From NCBI RefSeq assembly GCF_042186555.1, contig NC_133336.1, positions 40,619,074 to 40,683,073 of the forward strand: a stretch of DNA of 64,000 nucleotides. Reading direction: 5' to 3'. Positions 1 to 12,096 of the stretch are shown here, in pieces. How positions within the stretch are numbered: position 1 is the first letter of the stretch; each line of letters opens with the position of its first letter. Below the pieces are notes generated by a model, which saw nothing but the letters and a program-made list of their open reading frames with translations, searched no databases and had not been told where the DNA came from. Origin of the DNA: Aquarana catesbeiana. Lineage: Eukaryota > Chordata > Amphibia > Anura > Ranidae. Both the position numbers and the translations under genes were made by a program.

Positions 1-325
1 TGTTTATGTCTTTCTATGCAGGTATAATGCGGGGCTTAGTCTGTAAGGGGTAGGAACTGATGTGAATGTATAGCATTGTAAAGCGCTGCATATATTTTTG
101 GTGCGGTGTAAATACCTGTAATAAATAAATATTTTAAATGGAATGGGCATTCTGCTGCAAATGTGCTTAGTGTTTAGGGACTCAGAGGAGAATCCGGTCA
201 TTTACCCTGTGAAAGTTATGTGACCAGCCTCTCCTCCAATCATGGAGTTCTTTCTGCCGTGTTAAGCAGATGGAACTACATGACCCACCACAGACAGAAT
301 CTTATGAATATGCAGCAATGCGTAA
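1..325. other. Unassigned flank
   Basis: I see no gene, terminal repeat or recognisable repeat family in this stretch. It ends at the TA dinucleotide that starts the first Tc1-like element. Confidence 0.4.
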
Positions 326-1493
326 TACACACTCACCTGCCACTTTATTGGGTAAACCTTGCTAGTACCGGGTTGGACCCCCTTTTGCCTTCAGAACTGC
401 CTTCATTCTTCATGGAATAGATTCAACAAAGTGATGGAAACATTCCTTGGAGATTTTGGTCCATATTGACATGACAGCATCACGCAGTTGCTGCAGATTT
501 GTCAGCTGCACATCCATGATGAGTATCTCCAGAAGGTTCTCTATTGGATGAGGTCTGGTGACTGTGGAGGCCTTTGGAGTACAGAGACCTCATTGTCATG
601 CTGAAGAAACCAGCGGTGAGATGATTTGAGCTTTGTGACATGGTGCATTATCCTGCTGGAAGGAGCCATCAGAAGATGGGACACTGTAGTCATAAGGGAA
701 TGGACATGGTCAGCAACAATACTTAGGTAGGCCATGGCATTTGTACTAAGGGGCCCAAAGTGTGCCAAGAAAATATTCCCCACACCATTACACCACCTGA
801 ACCATTGATACAAGGCAGGATGGATCCATGCTTTCATGTTGTTTATGCCAAATTCTGACCCAACCATCTGAATGTTGCAGCTGAAATCGATACTCATCAG
901 ACCAGGCAACTTTTTTCCAATCTTCTATTGTCCAATTTTGGTGATCCTGTGTGAATTGTAGCCTCAGTTTCCTGTTCTTAGCTGACAGGAGTGGCACCCG
1001 GTGTGATCATCTGCTGCTGTTTCCCATCTGCTTCAAGGTTCGATGTGTAGTGCATTCAGAGATGGTATTCTGCATACCTTGGTTGTAACAAGAAGTTATT
1101 AGAGTTACTGTTACCTTTCTATCATCTCAAACCAGTCTGCCCATTCTCCTCTGACCTCTTACATCAACAAGGCATTCTCCTCCACACAACTGCCGCTCAC
1201 TGGATATTTTCTCTTTTTCGGACCATTCTCTAAACCTGAGAGATGGTTGTGCATGAAAATCCCAGTAGATCAGCAGTTTTTGAAATACTAAGGCCAGCCT
1301 GTCTGGCACTAACAACCATGTCACGGTCAAGGTCACTTAAATCCCATTTCTTCCTCATTCTGATGCTCAGTTTGAACTTCACCACGTCTAGATGCCTAAA
1401 TGCATTGAGCTTATGCCATGTGATTGGCTGATTAGAAATTTGTGTTACCAAACAATCGAACAGGTGTACCTAATAAAGTTGCAGATGAGTGTA
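326..1493 (-). mobile_element. Tc1/mariner-type DNA transposon (decayed)
   Basis: The element is about 1.17 kb and is bounded by TA on both sides (326-327 and 1492-1493). Its inverted ends read TACACTCACCTGCCACTTTA on the left and, reverse-complemented, TACACTCATCTGCAACTTTA on the right. Between them lies a broken minus-strand transposase. Tc1 elements insert at TA and duplicate it, which fits both edges. The insertion is inactive. Confidence 0.93.
362..1358 (-). pseudogene. Tc1-type transposase pseudogene
   Basis: This is a DDE transposase of the Tc1 family, which would cut and paste the surrounding element. The start codon at 1356-1358 opens MRKKWDLSDLDRDMVV, an N-terminal helix-turn-helix region that continues as ARQAGLSISKTADLLGFS. 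The DDE core follows, with WTIEDWKKVAWSDEYRFQL carrying the first catalytic Asp, then VADHVHSLMTTV and PPQSPDL. The C-terminus KAVLKAKGGPTRY ends at a stop at 362-364. The span of about 332 codons matches the usual family length. Frameshifts, for example after PPQSPDL where the IEHLW-type motif should follow, and in-frame stops near the C-terminus make it non-functional. Confidence 0.92.
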
Positions 1494-2556
1494 TATGTCC
1501 ATGGACATTGAGGCCGCCATATTTGGCCACTGCATAATCAGATTTTGCTTTTTTTCTTTGTCATTCTTTGTTGTTGTTTTTCACAATTCAGGTCCATGAA
1601 TTGATTGACTCACTAAAAACATCTAATGTTGTTTCAACTGTTGTTAAGCAGGCGGTGAGACAAACACAGAGCTCCCTCTAGCGGTTAATCTAGAAATCTC
1701 TATATTTAATACAACAACAAAAATATGGTAAAGCATTAAAATATGAATTTTTGGCATAAAAAAATCTTTAAGGCAAAAATGGCAAAAGTATCTCAAAAAC
1801 CTACTCACTAAAAGACACAAGATAAATTACCTTTAGGTACTGGCTCAAAAAAACACATAAATACCACAAATCTATGTTTTGATAAATAATTTTAATAACT
1901 CATTCACTCAGTCAAGATATAGTAAGGTATGTAAAACCAACTTTGACTTTGAATAATATATTGTAATTTCAAAATACTAAACATGTAAACATATTGCACG
2001 TATAATTACCCAGTAACACACCTCCTGTATTAGAGCTCCCCCACTTTGCATGAAGGAGCACAGGGGTCACCTTTGGACAGGAGCACTGTCAGTCTGGGGG
2101 AGGTGAGTGTAAAATGTACTAGCAGATTTAGATACACTAACAAATTGTAGCCAAACTCCAGCTAACACTTTATAATCAGTTACAGCAATTTTTTTTTCTT
2201 TTGAGGTAACGGTTTTACATAAATAAAAGCTGTAAGCACCTCTGTCAGTGGTAAATGGTTTGCCTCAACCTTCTAACTGCAGGAGAGCTTGTTCTGTTGA
2301 AAAACATCAGACTTACTGGCTGGATCATTAGGTGAAAATAAAAGAAAGAAAGCCTAAAAAAGAAAACAAATCTACTACAGCTAAGAATTGGTAAGCTGCA
2401 ATATAAGAAAGGTTTGCTTTTTTTGGTCTAATACCACTTTAAAAAGATTTAATTTGTTTTTAATGTTTCTGAAACATCACATACTTGCATACCCCAAAGA
2501 TAAATAATTTGCTGCCCACTTTCAAAGTTTATTCAATATTAAATTATAAAATATAG
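1494..2556. other. AT-rich non-coding stretch, no feature seen
   Basis: No open frame with recognisable content, no terminal repeats and no long tandem repeat were found. Only short A and T runs are present. Confidence 0.4.
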
Positions 2557-3494
2557 TAGGGTTGCACTGATACTAGTATCAGTACCGATACAAAGTATTT
2601 GCACAAGCATCGGTACTTGTGCAAATGCACCGATACCTGAAACCAATACTTTCAGGCTCCTTTCTTTGAGCTGTCAGTGGGTCTCCTCTGTTGACAGCTG
2701 AAGTGTTAAAGAAGTCCAGTAATGGCTGTCAAAAAAAAAAGCAGCCGGCAATGTTTATTAACAACATTGTTCAGCCGCTGAAACACTAAAATAAAAAGAA
2801 ACATTGGGGGTTATTTACGAAAGACAAATCCACTTTGCACTGCAAGTGCACTTGGAAGTGCAGTTGCTCTAAATCTAAGGGGTAGGTCTGAAATTAAGGG
2901 AAGCTCTGCTGATTTTATCATCCAATCACGTGCAAGCTAAAATGCTTTTTATTTTCCTTGCATATCCCCCTCGGATCTACAGTGACTTTACTTTCAAGTG
3001 CACTCGCAGTGCAAAGTGGATTTGCCTTTAGTAAATAACCCCCATTGCTTCTTTTTGAATATTTCTGTTTCTTCATCTGCAGATCAAAGGGACGAACAAA
3101 TGTTTCTCTGTTTAACCCCTTATAAACCCTTAATTTACTCTAAGCCTTAATTAACTCCCTATTCTCCTCCATTTAATTATTTTCCTGCTTTTTTTTTTTA
3201 CGTCTATTTTATAAACGATTAAAGCTTTTTTTTGTTTGCTTTGTTAGTAAATATTTTACACATATTTTAACATATATTTACACATTTCACAATGAAAAAG
3301 CGCAAAATTAAAAAAAAAAAAAAAAAAAAAATTTTATTTGTAAATTACTTTTCAATGCTTTGTACCATTGCTGACAGCTGAAGTGAAAACAAAACAGTTG
3401 CGGTTGGTATCGGTAATTGGTATCGGGGAGTACTAAAAAAAAAGTATCAGTACTCGTACTCGTTGTAAAAAAAAATGGTATCGATGCATCCCTA
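2557..3494. mobile_element. Non-autonomous hAT-type element
   Basis: The ends are inverted: TAGGGTTGCACTGATAC on the left and GGTATCGATGCATCCCTA on the right. They are flanked by a near-perfect 8-bp duplication, AAATATAG (2549-2556) against AAATATGG (3495-3502). TAGGG...CCCTA ends with 8-bp duplications are diagnostic of the hAT superfamily. Subterminal GGTATCGGTA-like motifs recur near both ends, as is usual for transposase-binding sites. There is no transposase, and the interior hosts a second MITE at 2806-3043. Confidence 0.9.
2806..3043. mobile_element. MITE (GGGGGTTATTTAC family) nested in the hAT element
   Basis: This 238-bp element has long imperfect inverted ends. The left arm begins GGGGGTTATTTACGAAAGAC and the right arm is its complement, ending GTAAATAACCCCC. 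Both sides are flanked by ATT, a possible 3-bp target duplication. The inner arm repeats CCACTTTGCACTGCAAGTGC in inverted form. It has no coding capacity and lies wholly inside the hAT element, so it is younger than it. Confidence 0.85.
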
Positions 3495-4406
3495 AAATAT
3501 GGTATGAAATTGAATCAAAGCCAAATCAAATGTTATTGAATAAGCATAACACTCCTTTCTCCATAAAGCAAACATTAATCTACATAGGGTAATAACTCAT
3601 ATAAACCAATCAAAAATCACCTTTAAATACGGTAAACTTGCTGCAGAAACAATCTAATTGGTTGGTGCGGGTAATTGCTCTTCGAACACTTTTATTAATG
3701 TCTCCTGCCTTATTAAATGAGCCTGGATACATACATGAACATGGCTGTCCTTTTGCTCTATATTGCTTTAATCACCATGTTCTTCATTTTCCACATTTTT
3801 TCCTCTGGCTGCAATTGGCCAGATATAACAGTACAGCCCAGAGTTAATATCTGCTTCTGACACCAATGGGCATAACGATATCCTTTGCAATAAATCCAAT
3901 ATAGCTGGCTACATACCTCAAATAAAGCCGAGCATTTAAATTCCCACAATGCGCGGACAAGGGGCCTCCTTCCCCAGTGAAAGTCCAATAAGAAACAAAG
4001 GTGCAGACATGTGTGAATCCTCTGAAATCTCCTTTATGGTAGCTTACAAACCTGAAAGGGCCCTAATCACAGCTCAATATTCTGTGCAAGCCATTACATG
4101 ATAGAGTCCAAGTCAGGAAAATCATTCAAGCAACATCCCCAGTTGGATATGTACATCCCCAACATGGTTACTAGTTTATAAGAAATTGGACTGATGGGAC
4201 ATTTAATGGAGCTTCTAACGATACTGAAAATTTAATTGTATAATATAAAAGCCAAATTAAACACTCACCTGACATCCAGACTGGATCTTCATGTTAAGTG
4301 GTTAGTCTTCAAACACTGCGTACCTGCATGTGCACCTGTTTATTTCAACAGAATATATCACTATTGGAAAGTTTACTTAAGCAAAACTCCAACTACTCAA
4401 TATTCC

Positions 4407-4438
<32 letters not shown>

Positions 4439-4759
4439 GAAAGAAAAAAAGTCTCGCTCTCTCCTTCTCTCTCTGGAAACAGCTGTGATCCTAAAGTGTA
4501 GTGCCAGTTGGCAAAGACAAAGCTGACTGCCAATTGTAGCATATTGAACTCAAACTTCTCTTGAGCAGCAAGAGTTTCAAGAAGAATTAAGTGAAACTTC
4601 ACAGAATGTTATCAGATTGTAACTTTAAAATAGAATGAGCCAAATGGTTATTAAAATTCATATAAGGGTCTGTGTATGAATTAAATAAAATGTTCAGTTA
4701 TTTGCATTTAGATTGCAAGCTTTTCTGAAGCGTTTTTTTTCCAGTGATTCAGAAGAAAT
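3495..4759. other. Non-coding stretch with a long poly-A tract
   Basis: No gene was recognised. A purine tract, mostly A, runs from about 4412 to 4450. Short open frames here are low-complexity or random. Confidence 0.4.
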
Positions 4760-4763
4760 TTAA

Positions 4764-5209
4764 AGTGGTGTTCCACCCGCAAATTATTATTTTTTTTTAA
4801 AGTCAGCAGCTACAAAACACTGCAGCTGCTGACTTTTAATAAGGACACTTACCTGTCCAGGGAGCCTGCGATGGCGGCCCCCCGAGGCCGATCCATCCAT
4901 CGGATTGGGTGCAGGCAGCGCCATTCTAATTAAGGGAAACAGGCAGTGGAGCCTTGCGTCGCGTGGCGCTTTGTGAATGACCGGCTGACTTCTGGGACAC
5001 ACATGTCTCAGAAGACATCGGAGGGGCTCGCCAAAGAAGAGGATATGACGTCCTGTGCCGCTGACCGGTTGGATCGGAATTACAGGCTGTACTTCATATA
5101 AAGGTAAGTTAAAAGAAAAAAAATGTTTTTTGTTCCCTAGCCAAAAACGAGGGGTGGAGAGGAGGTCTTTTGTTTAAGACCACCTCTCAAAAGTGGGTGG
5201 AACTCCGCT
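4764..5209. mobile_element. TTAA-flanked non-autonomous element (AGCGGAGTTCCACCC family), copy 1
   Basis: The element is flanked by TTAA at 4760-4763 and 5210-5213. The inverted ends are AGTGGTGTTCCACCC and, reverse-complemented from the right, AGCGGAGTTCCACCC. The interior contains AGTCAGCAGCTAC and GCTGCTGACTTT, an inner inverted repeat shared with copies at 9849-10323, 26562-27308 and about 48,765-49,060. TTAA duplication is typical of the piggyBac and Kolobok superfamilies; which applies here is unresolved. Confidence 0.82.
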
Positions 5210-5213
5210 TTAA

Positions 5214-6070
5214 ATTAGATGCAAACCAAAATGCTTAAATCAAAGTTTTAACATGTTAATATTATTTTACCACTTCTTGTTAACAGTTGGTGTCATTTCA
5301 AAAGTCCTTTTAAATCTGTTTAAAGCGGTCATAAAGTCTTAAATAATAAATAAATAAATAAAACCCCATGCTTCCCCGCCGATTAATGGCATAATGTGCT
5401 AACATGCACCACATAGTAGCACATTATGGCAGACTTACCTTTTAAACAAAGCCCTCTCACTGCTGCCAGGGCTTCCAACTTCACCCGGTCTTCCTTTCGG
5501 GTCCACCTGCTCAAGCCGTTTGAATGGCCAAGCCGTGATGATGTCACTCCCGCCCATGTGCACTGGAGACACAATCGCCGCACTGCGCTCTGAACTGACG
5601 GCACACTCAGTTAATACAGAGTTCAATGTGAATGCACTGGTGACGTTACTGGCTGCTGAAATTGTGAATATTTTCTTTTTTTTTATATCCAAAAATAAGT
5701 TTTTATTTAGAATTCAAAACATACAGTGCGTGAATATTTTCTACATGCTGCAAGTTTAAAAGATATTCACTGTACCTACGGGTAAGCTATATTATAAGCT
5801 GGCCTGTCGGTACAACTGAAAAAGCGTACCTTACTACCGTTGTAAATCTGCATCTTTCATCATAATAATACTTGGTGATCCTTCCATGAAGGGCCTTGCT
5901 CAGGCACTTCCTGATAAAGGGTGACAACGTTCTGTCGCTGAATTTCAGTTGTGCTCCTACATTGTCACCTGGCTGTCACATGGGCTTTCAATGGAGACTA
6001 CAAGTGGTTGTTTAAACACAAACGTATTACACAGACATGGGCCGCTGTTGTCAACATTAGAAAACCCGCT
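5214..6070. other. Non-coding stretch with an (AAAT) microsatellite
   Basis: A short AAAT array lies at about 5341-5362, just after a TTAAAGCGG motif that may be the left end of a degraded TTAA element. A T-rich tract is at 5674-5690. No gene or complete element was recognised. Confidence 0.35.
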
Positions 6071-6074
6071 TTAA

Positions 6075-7029
6075 CCACTTGCTGACCATATAACTTACAT
6101 ATATGGCAACAAAGTGGCACAGCTGCACCGGATCACGTACCTAGTACGTGATCTGACACTTCCGGGTCTGGGGCACACATGTGCGCAGCTGGTGGCCCGC
6201 TCCCGCTGTGATTATACACAGTGGGAGCTGACTGGCGGGTACCACGGACTCTGTGTCCACTGTCACCCGCCAATCCTTTGGTACAGTGGGAGGAAAGCGG
6301 TCTACCTATGTAAACAACGCAGACTGCCATTCTGTCAGTACAAAGATCCTGTGTTTCTGCAAAGCAGGGACACAGATCTATGCCATCCCCTAGTACAAAC
6401 ACCTCCCCCACAGTATAAAAACACCAGCTAGGCAAACTGTTAACCCCTTGATCGCCCCTTCCCAGCCAGTGCCATTAGTACAGTGCATATTTTTAGCACT
6501 GATCACTGTAAAAGTGTCACTGGTTCCCAAAAAGTGTCAAAAGTGTCCCACTCTAAGTCACTGATTGCCACCATTACTTTATAAAAAAAAAAAATAAATA
6601 AATAAAAATATCCCAGAGTTTGTACTCAAAAACTAAAACTTTTGTGCAAACCAATCAATATACGCTTATTGGGATTTTTTCTTTTTTTATCAAAGACATG
6701 TAGCAGAATACATTTTTTCCAACATTTATGAAGAAATTTGATTTTTAATTTTTTTTTTTTATTGGATATGTTTTATAACAGAAAGCAAAAAAATACTTTT
6801 TTTTTTCAAAATGTTCAGTCTTTTTTCATTTATATCGCAAAAAATAAAAAAAAAAACACAGTGGTGAGCAAATACCATTAAAAGAAAGCTCTATTTGTGT
6901 GAAAAATGATATAACTTTTGTTTGGGTACAGTGTGGCATGACAGCGCAATTACCATTTACAGTAGCACAATGCCAAATAGCATAAAGTGGCCTGGTCATG
7001 AAGGGGGTAAAACCTTTAGGAGCTCAATG
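6075..7029 (+). mobile_element. Long TTAA element (CCACTTGCTGACC family), copy A
   Basis: This 955-bp element is flanked by TTAA (6071-6074 and 7030-7033). The left end begins CCACTTGCTGACC. The interior carries landmark blocks shared by all copies in the window: CACTGATCACTGTAAAAGTG, AACCAATCAATATACGCTTA, CAAAATGTTCAGTC and TGTGGCATGACAGCGCAATT. There is no open reading frame of note. The TTAA flanks and CC-starting ends suggest a piggyBac-like non-autonomous origin. Confidence 0.85.
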
Positions 7030-7033
7030 TTAA

Positions 7034-7628
7034 AGGCTGGGTTTGGCCCGTCCAACATTTGCCAAGAATGGACAAAAGAACCTCCTTGGGACACCAGGAC
7101 AACAGTTAGGAGCTAGCAGATCATACCCTGTCCTTTATGGGTTGGAGCTCTGCTCACTGTATTTAGATCACTAACACATAGGCTTTGTTTACGAGTCTCA
7201 GGCGCGGGTGATGTGACCGTACAATTCACAATGTTTACCTCTAAGGATGCTTTTAGTATTCAGAAACACACTTATTTTTTTTCCAACTTTATGAAGTTAA
7301 TATGTTTTTCCTGCAGGTAAATTGCTACACAATAGTTGGGCTAATAGAAGAAAATTTCCTGGTTAATCACAAAGCACTAGATTAAGTTAATACAGCCGTT
7401 GAATGGAACAGGTGGCAAAACAATGCTGCATTTTAATTTCATTTATTAGGGAAAACAGTGGCGAGTCATGTACTTTCATCGGTCCATACACTGAAAACAT
7501 TCCAACCTGACAGCCGCTTCTTTCCCATGAATACATTTTCAGGTTAACCCTCTGACTGCCATTAAAGGATCCTGAAATAGTTTTTTCCTTTAAAACTGTA
7601 TCCTGACTTTTATTTGGCTGAAGTCAAT
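7034..7628. other. Unassigned non-coding stretch
   Basis: No gene, terminal repeat or known family was recognised. Confidence 0.35.
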
Positions 7629-7631
7629 TTA

Positions 7632-8363
7632 GGCTGCGTTCACACCTGAGCGTCGCATTTTTGAGTGTTTTTTTAAGCGTTTGTATGCGTGTTTTTTTAC
7701 TGCTTTTTGAGCTTTGGCATTTTTTAGTTAGCCAATGGAGAAAAATATCATGTTTCATCATTTGTTGCTATGTTTTTCAGCTTTTTCATCCACTTTTATT
7801 CATTTATTTAATATTTTTCGTACTTTTTTTGTAAGGGGTTAATTTATTTATTATTTATTTATTGTGTTAGGTTCGGGGGTTAGGGATAATAATAGGGTTA
7901 GGGTTTAGGAACAGGGTTAGGGGGTTAATATTAGTGTTAGGATTAGTGGTTAATATTAGGGGATAATATTAAGGTTAGGGGTTGCGGTTATTTTATTTAT
8001 TTATTTCAGCATTCATTATGATTATTATTTATCTATGTATTTTATTATTAATTTATTTAATAATTTATTTATTTTTTCTTAATTAGTGCATTTGAGCAGA
8101 AAAACACTCAAGAATGCACGACAAAACACTTAAAAATTTTGAATCTAGCGTTTCCATGTATTTCTTTGGAACGAAAAAATGCTTTAAAAACGCACCAATC
8201 TGCCCAATTTGAGCTACAAAAAAAGCTCCAGAACTTTTTTGAGCTTCGGGAGACTTGTATTGGAGATGTGAACCAACTTCATATAGAATAATTGTTTTTT
8301 TCTCCTCCAGCATTTTGGAGCTTCAAGCTTTTAGCTACAAAATGCCGAGGTGTGAATGGGGAC
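7632..8363. mobile_element. MITE with GGCTGCGTTCACACCTG end
   Basis: The left end GGCTGCGTTCACACCTGAG is matched by an inverted right end, GAGGTGTGAATGGGGAC. TTA-type trinucleotides lie on both sides (7628-7631 and about 8364-8366). It belongs to a loose group of frog MITEs whose ends read like CCTTTCACAC. The centre is filled by a TTAGGG-like and TTATTTAT-like low-complexity block. Confidence 0.65.
7862..7986 (+). repeat. Degenerate TTAGGG-like tandem block
   Basis: The stretch repeats units such as GGGTTAGGG, GGGTTAGGGTTTAGG and GGTTAATATTAGGGG. The vertebrate telomere unit is TTAGGG, but here copies are irregular and interspersed with AATATTA. It sits inside a MITE-like element, so element-borne origin is more likely than a telomere relic. 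Confidence 0.6.
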
Positions 8364-8365
8364 TT

Positions 8366-9844
8366 AGGGCTTGTTCACTACGAGCAGCGACTTGCATTTT
8401 TCCACACTGGATAAACAACAGTCACTGCAAAGGCACACAGAAAACAATTGTTGTTTTAGAAATACTACATTGCTTTCTATTGCAGGAAGGATGTGTTGTG
8501 TGGATTCTTACATGTAAGCCTGCAGTCACACTTGTGTAACACGTGTTGTGAACACATGCAAAATCATGCAATTCTGTGTGAGTTCCTGAAATATGCAAAA
8601 AAAAGTGTGTCGCACTTGCAGCGCCATTTAATTTTAATGATACCCCAAACAATGGCAAGCAAGATGCCAAAAGGTGTAGCAAATGCAGCAAAACACGTGG
8701 CTATAAAGACATGCAAAGTATAGACACTTGGACTTTTTTGCAGTGTTTGTCATGTGTAGGGCAGCCCACCGAATGGAAAGAGATACCCTCCCTATTCGTT
8801 GCTCTTCTATAGTGTGAGTAGAGATAAAGGTTCCAAGGTACCTTTTATAAGTTATCTTTGTACTCCAAATATTTTATTTCTGTCAGGTGCTTGGCTAATT
8901 CCTATTCATTCAATGCTGTGAAAGCCATCTGCTCCCTCTAGTGTTCTTTAACTGAAATTACAAGTGTTGTATAAGGTGTTTCATGTCAAAAGGCCATTTC
9001 CTTAATATTCAAGAACCACTATTAGGACATCCAATGCAATTCCCAATCATGTGCAGCATGGAAATAAAAAAAAATAATATATGAATATTTATTTTTCATC
9101 CTTTTCTTTGCTGTTGCTTCTCCTGACGATGTAGAGCTTGGTTGATAGTGGATGGTCCAGAACTTCACACTGAGCTTTTCTTATCGGAAAGCCTTAGGGG
9201 ATGATTGGTTACTGTCTGTATTTTACCACAGAAACCAAACACATCCAAAAAGTGCAGGGCCAGTGTCAGACAGGCTGAGATAAAAGAAGGAAGTCCGCTC
9301 AAAAACTTATGGAATAAGTAAGTCCCCAGAAACTAAGATCCTGTGATCCTGCACACACAATGCTAAAAGTATACTCCAGCCACAACTGACCACTCAGCCC
9401 CGGCAGCTACAAGCTTCAGATTGTTAGACCTTGTTCACACAGGCATCCTGCAGTGTAATCCCATGCAAGGGCCATGTTTGCACACACAGTAATGCACAGA
9501 TGTTCCATGTATTCCTGTGCAGGCAGTCCCATTCATGTCAATTGGAAAGCACGGACACAGCCACTGCTTCTAATCTGACATCACCAATCTGACACTTCAA
9601 GCGTTCGCGAGCCATGCACCTATACACATGGCCAATTGGGAGAAGTGGCTGTGTCCACACAGCCGCTGCATCCCAATTGACATGAGTGAGACTCTGTTTT
9701 CCCTTGGCAGATGCCCCATCAGACGGAACGCACAGGGCGGAGCCTAGCAGTGAGGTCATCACATCCGTTTAGAGAGCTGGCAGGCTTTTACTTCTGGCTT
9801 TCTATTTGCTGGTGAGTACATACGGTTACTTTTTTAAATAAACA
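8366..9844. other. Unassigned non-coding stretch
   Basis: No recognisable gene was found. A further CACACTTG-type repeat fragment may lie around 8368-8740, but I could not define paired ends. Confidence 0.3.
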
Positions 9845-9848
9845 GTTC

Positions 9849-10323
9849 AATCGGAGTTCCACCCAAAAATGGAACTTCCGCTTTTCGGAATCCTCCCCCC
9901 CTCCGGTGTCACATTTGGCACCTTTTAGGGGGGAGCAGAAACCTGTCTAATACAGGGTTTTTTGCTCCCACTTCCGGGCATAGATAGCTGAGCCACCCGT
10001 GGGTATTCTTCCGGCGCCTTCTCCGTCCCCCCCGCTGTCTTCTGGCAGACACACAGGTCCCAGAAAACAGCAGGGACCAGTGGGATAGCAACGCACGAGT
10101 CGCGTATGTGCAGTAGGGAACCAGGAAGTGAAGCCGCAAGGCTTCACTTCCTGATTCCCTTACCGAAGATGGCGGCACCTCCACCCGAGGGACAGGTCGG
10201 CTTCGGGTGCCGGCATCACAGGCGCCCTGGACAGGTAAGTGTTCATATTTTAAAAATCAGCAGCTGCAGTATTTGTAGCTGCTGACTTTAAAAAAATAAA
10301 AATAAATTAGGCGGAACGCCGCT
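9849..10323. mobile_element. TTAA element (AGCGGAGTTCCACCC family), copy 2
   Basis: The left end TCGGAGTTCCACCC and right end GGCGGAACGCCGCT are inverted. The right flank is TTAA (10324-10327); the left flank has decayed to TTCA. The interior shares the AGCAGCTGCAGTATTTGTAG hairpin and the GACAGGTAAGTGTTCATA block with copy 1. The TGTCACATTTGGCACCTTTT block near 9906 is a short hairpin shared with the fragment at 47,447. Confidence 0.75.
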
Positions 10324-10329
10324 TTAAGC

Positions 10330-10695
10330 GCTTCAGTATCGGCATTTCCTTGCTCTTTCCATGTGGTTTGAATGATATTATCTGGGGTATGAGGAAGCAA
10401 ATTTAGAAAGGATCCAAGTATACTCTCTGGAAATTGAGGGGGCTGTAGGATGCTCCTATGAACACAACATGGTTTTTGTCTGAAAAAAAAAAACGTAAGA
10501 GCAAGACTACGCATGTTCAGAAATGAAAGAACACATCCAAAACTATTCAACACATGATGTCACTTCTGAAGTTGAATTCTGTCATACGAGAATTTTCTCG
10601 TATGACCTCTTCTAACCTCTTCACTTTTGACATGAGACTAGCATGCAATGAATAACAGACGGACCAAAAATCTGATCGTGTGTACGAGGCTTTGG
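10330..10695. repeat. Dispersed element, right part (ends GTGTACGAGGCTTTGG)
   Basis: Homologous blocks occur in the same order at about 43,160-43,580: CATGTTCAGAAATGAAAGAA, CTTCTGAAGTTGAATTCTGT, ATGAGAATTTTC-like and AGACTAGCATGCA-like. The right end resembles MITEs ending in GTGTACG. I could not find a matching left end, so this is a truncated or diverged copy. Confidence 0.55.
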
Positions 10696-11260
10696 TTTAG
10701 TCAGACATAAATGCAGTATAGTCTGAACTACATTTCTTCTCTCAGTTAGTTCCCTGTCTACACTTATAGTTCATAAAAACACTTGTACCGCACATCAATC
10801 TGGAGAGGCACACAAAAATTGCATGTCTGAAATAAAAGCATTCCTAAGCAGAGTCAGATCATCCACAAGGCAGCCAGAAGATTAGAGCTCAGTGGATGTC
10901 CAGAAGGCCCAGCTGCAATCTTCATGGTTCTACAGTAGACAGGAGGGGGGTAGTGCAGTTGGACAATGCTGTCACCTGTCTGGCATTTTACAAAGGAGGA
11001 TGCACCTGTAGACAGTTGCGGTTTGACAGGGCCCTGCCAATACAGACAATGCAAGTTCTCTGTGTCTTCTGCAATCCTTATCAATGTCAATCAAGAGATG
11101 GGGGTGGCAAATCTGCCGCCTTCCCTAGGGCCCTATTTGGCCTTAGTCCATATTTGCTCTTCGTTAAAACACACTAAACTCCATGCACAAGGGCGTAGAA
11201 ATTTATTGTATGCATAGTCCAATTTGTTTTTTCTTTCTATAGAGCAGGGAAGGATTAGTA
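10696..11260. other. Unassigned non-coding stretch
   Basis: No gene or repeat family was recognised. Overlapping open frames of 78-93 codons on both strands show no domain-like content. Confidence 0.35.
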
Positions 11261-11264
11261 TTAA

Positions 11265-11724
11265 AGTGATTGTAAACGATCATTTTGTAAAACAACCCAT
11301 TCAGTTTAAAACCGAAATGAAAGGTAAAACATTTGTGTATAGATATAAAAAATAAAATAAAAATACAAATTATAAATACCCTTTTTTTTTTCTTTTTTTA
11401 TAAGTGATCACATTCTCTCTGTTCTCAGCTGCATAAGAGCTGGGAGGGAGGAGAAACAACAGGACACTGAGCTTCCCAGTGAATGGCTGTGCAGGGGAGG
11501 CGCGTCAGGACAAGTCTGATCATTGGAGGAGAGCAGGCTGAGTTCCCAGCATAGCTTAGAGAACTGACCACATCAGTTTTTAATAGTAAAGCAATGGGAC
11601 TGGCAGGAACACCAGGTATTTCACACAAAGGAAGCAATTCAAAGAGAACAGGAGACTTTCTCATAAAAGTACATGGTACATCAGACACATATCAGGAATA
11701 TGAAATGCTAGGGTAACAAACACT
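11265..11724. mobile_element. TTAA element (AGTGNTTGTAAAC family)
   Basis: The flanks are TTAA at 11,261-11,264 and 11,725-11,728. The left end AGTGATTGTAAACGATC pairs imperfectly with the right end GGGTAACAAACACT. The interior is non-coding. It is related by its ends to the element at 57,943-58,568. Confidence 0.7.
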
Positions 11725-11812
11725 TTAATTTCCATTTTTTCTGGTTTCTGTGTCCCCGCTAGGTAGAATCACCTTCACTATTTGTTCCCACATCCATTAT
11801 TATAGAGACAGA

Positions 11813-11977
11813 GAGGGAGATTTACTAAAACTGAAGAAATCAGAATCTGGTGCAGATGTGCATGGTAGCCAATCATCTTCAGCTTGTTCAATTCAGCTTT
11901 GACAAAAAAACCTGAAAGCTGGTTTCTATGTAGCTGTAACAGTTTTGTGAGCTTTCCAGTTTTAGTAAATCTACCTC
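11813..11977. mobile_element. MITE (ATTTACTAAAACTG family), diverged copy
   Basis: Inverted ends GAGGGAGATTTACTAAAACTG-like and CAGTTTTAGTAAATCTACCTC. The interior blocks TCTGGTGCAGA, AGCCAATCATCTTCAGCTTG and AATTCAGCTTTGAC match, in reverse order, copies at 47,919-48,101 and 53,611-53,792. It is the most diverged of the three. Confidence 0.8.
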
Positions 11978-12096
11978 AAAAAGTAATAGAATATCCAACA
12001 TTTTAGCGGTGTCACCAGAACAAGAAGTGAGAGTAAATCTTCCATGGTGGACAACTGTTTTAGTGACTTTCAATCCTTGCCTATGTTCCAGTTTAA

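Noticed and set aside
7862..7986. Interstitial telomere from a chromosome fusion
   Set aside because: The units are irregular, mixed with AATATTA, and enclosed by MITE-like ends; a genuine relic should be mostly exact TTAGGG.
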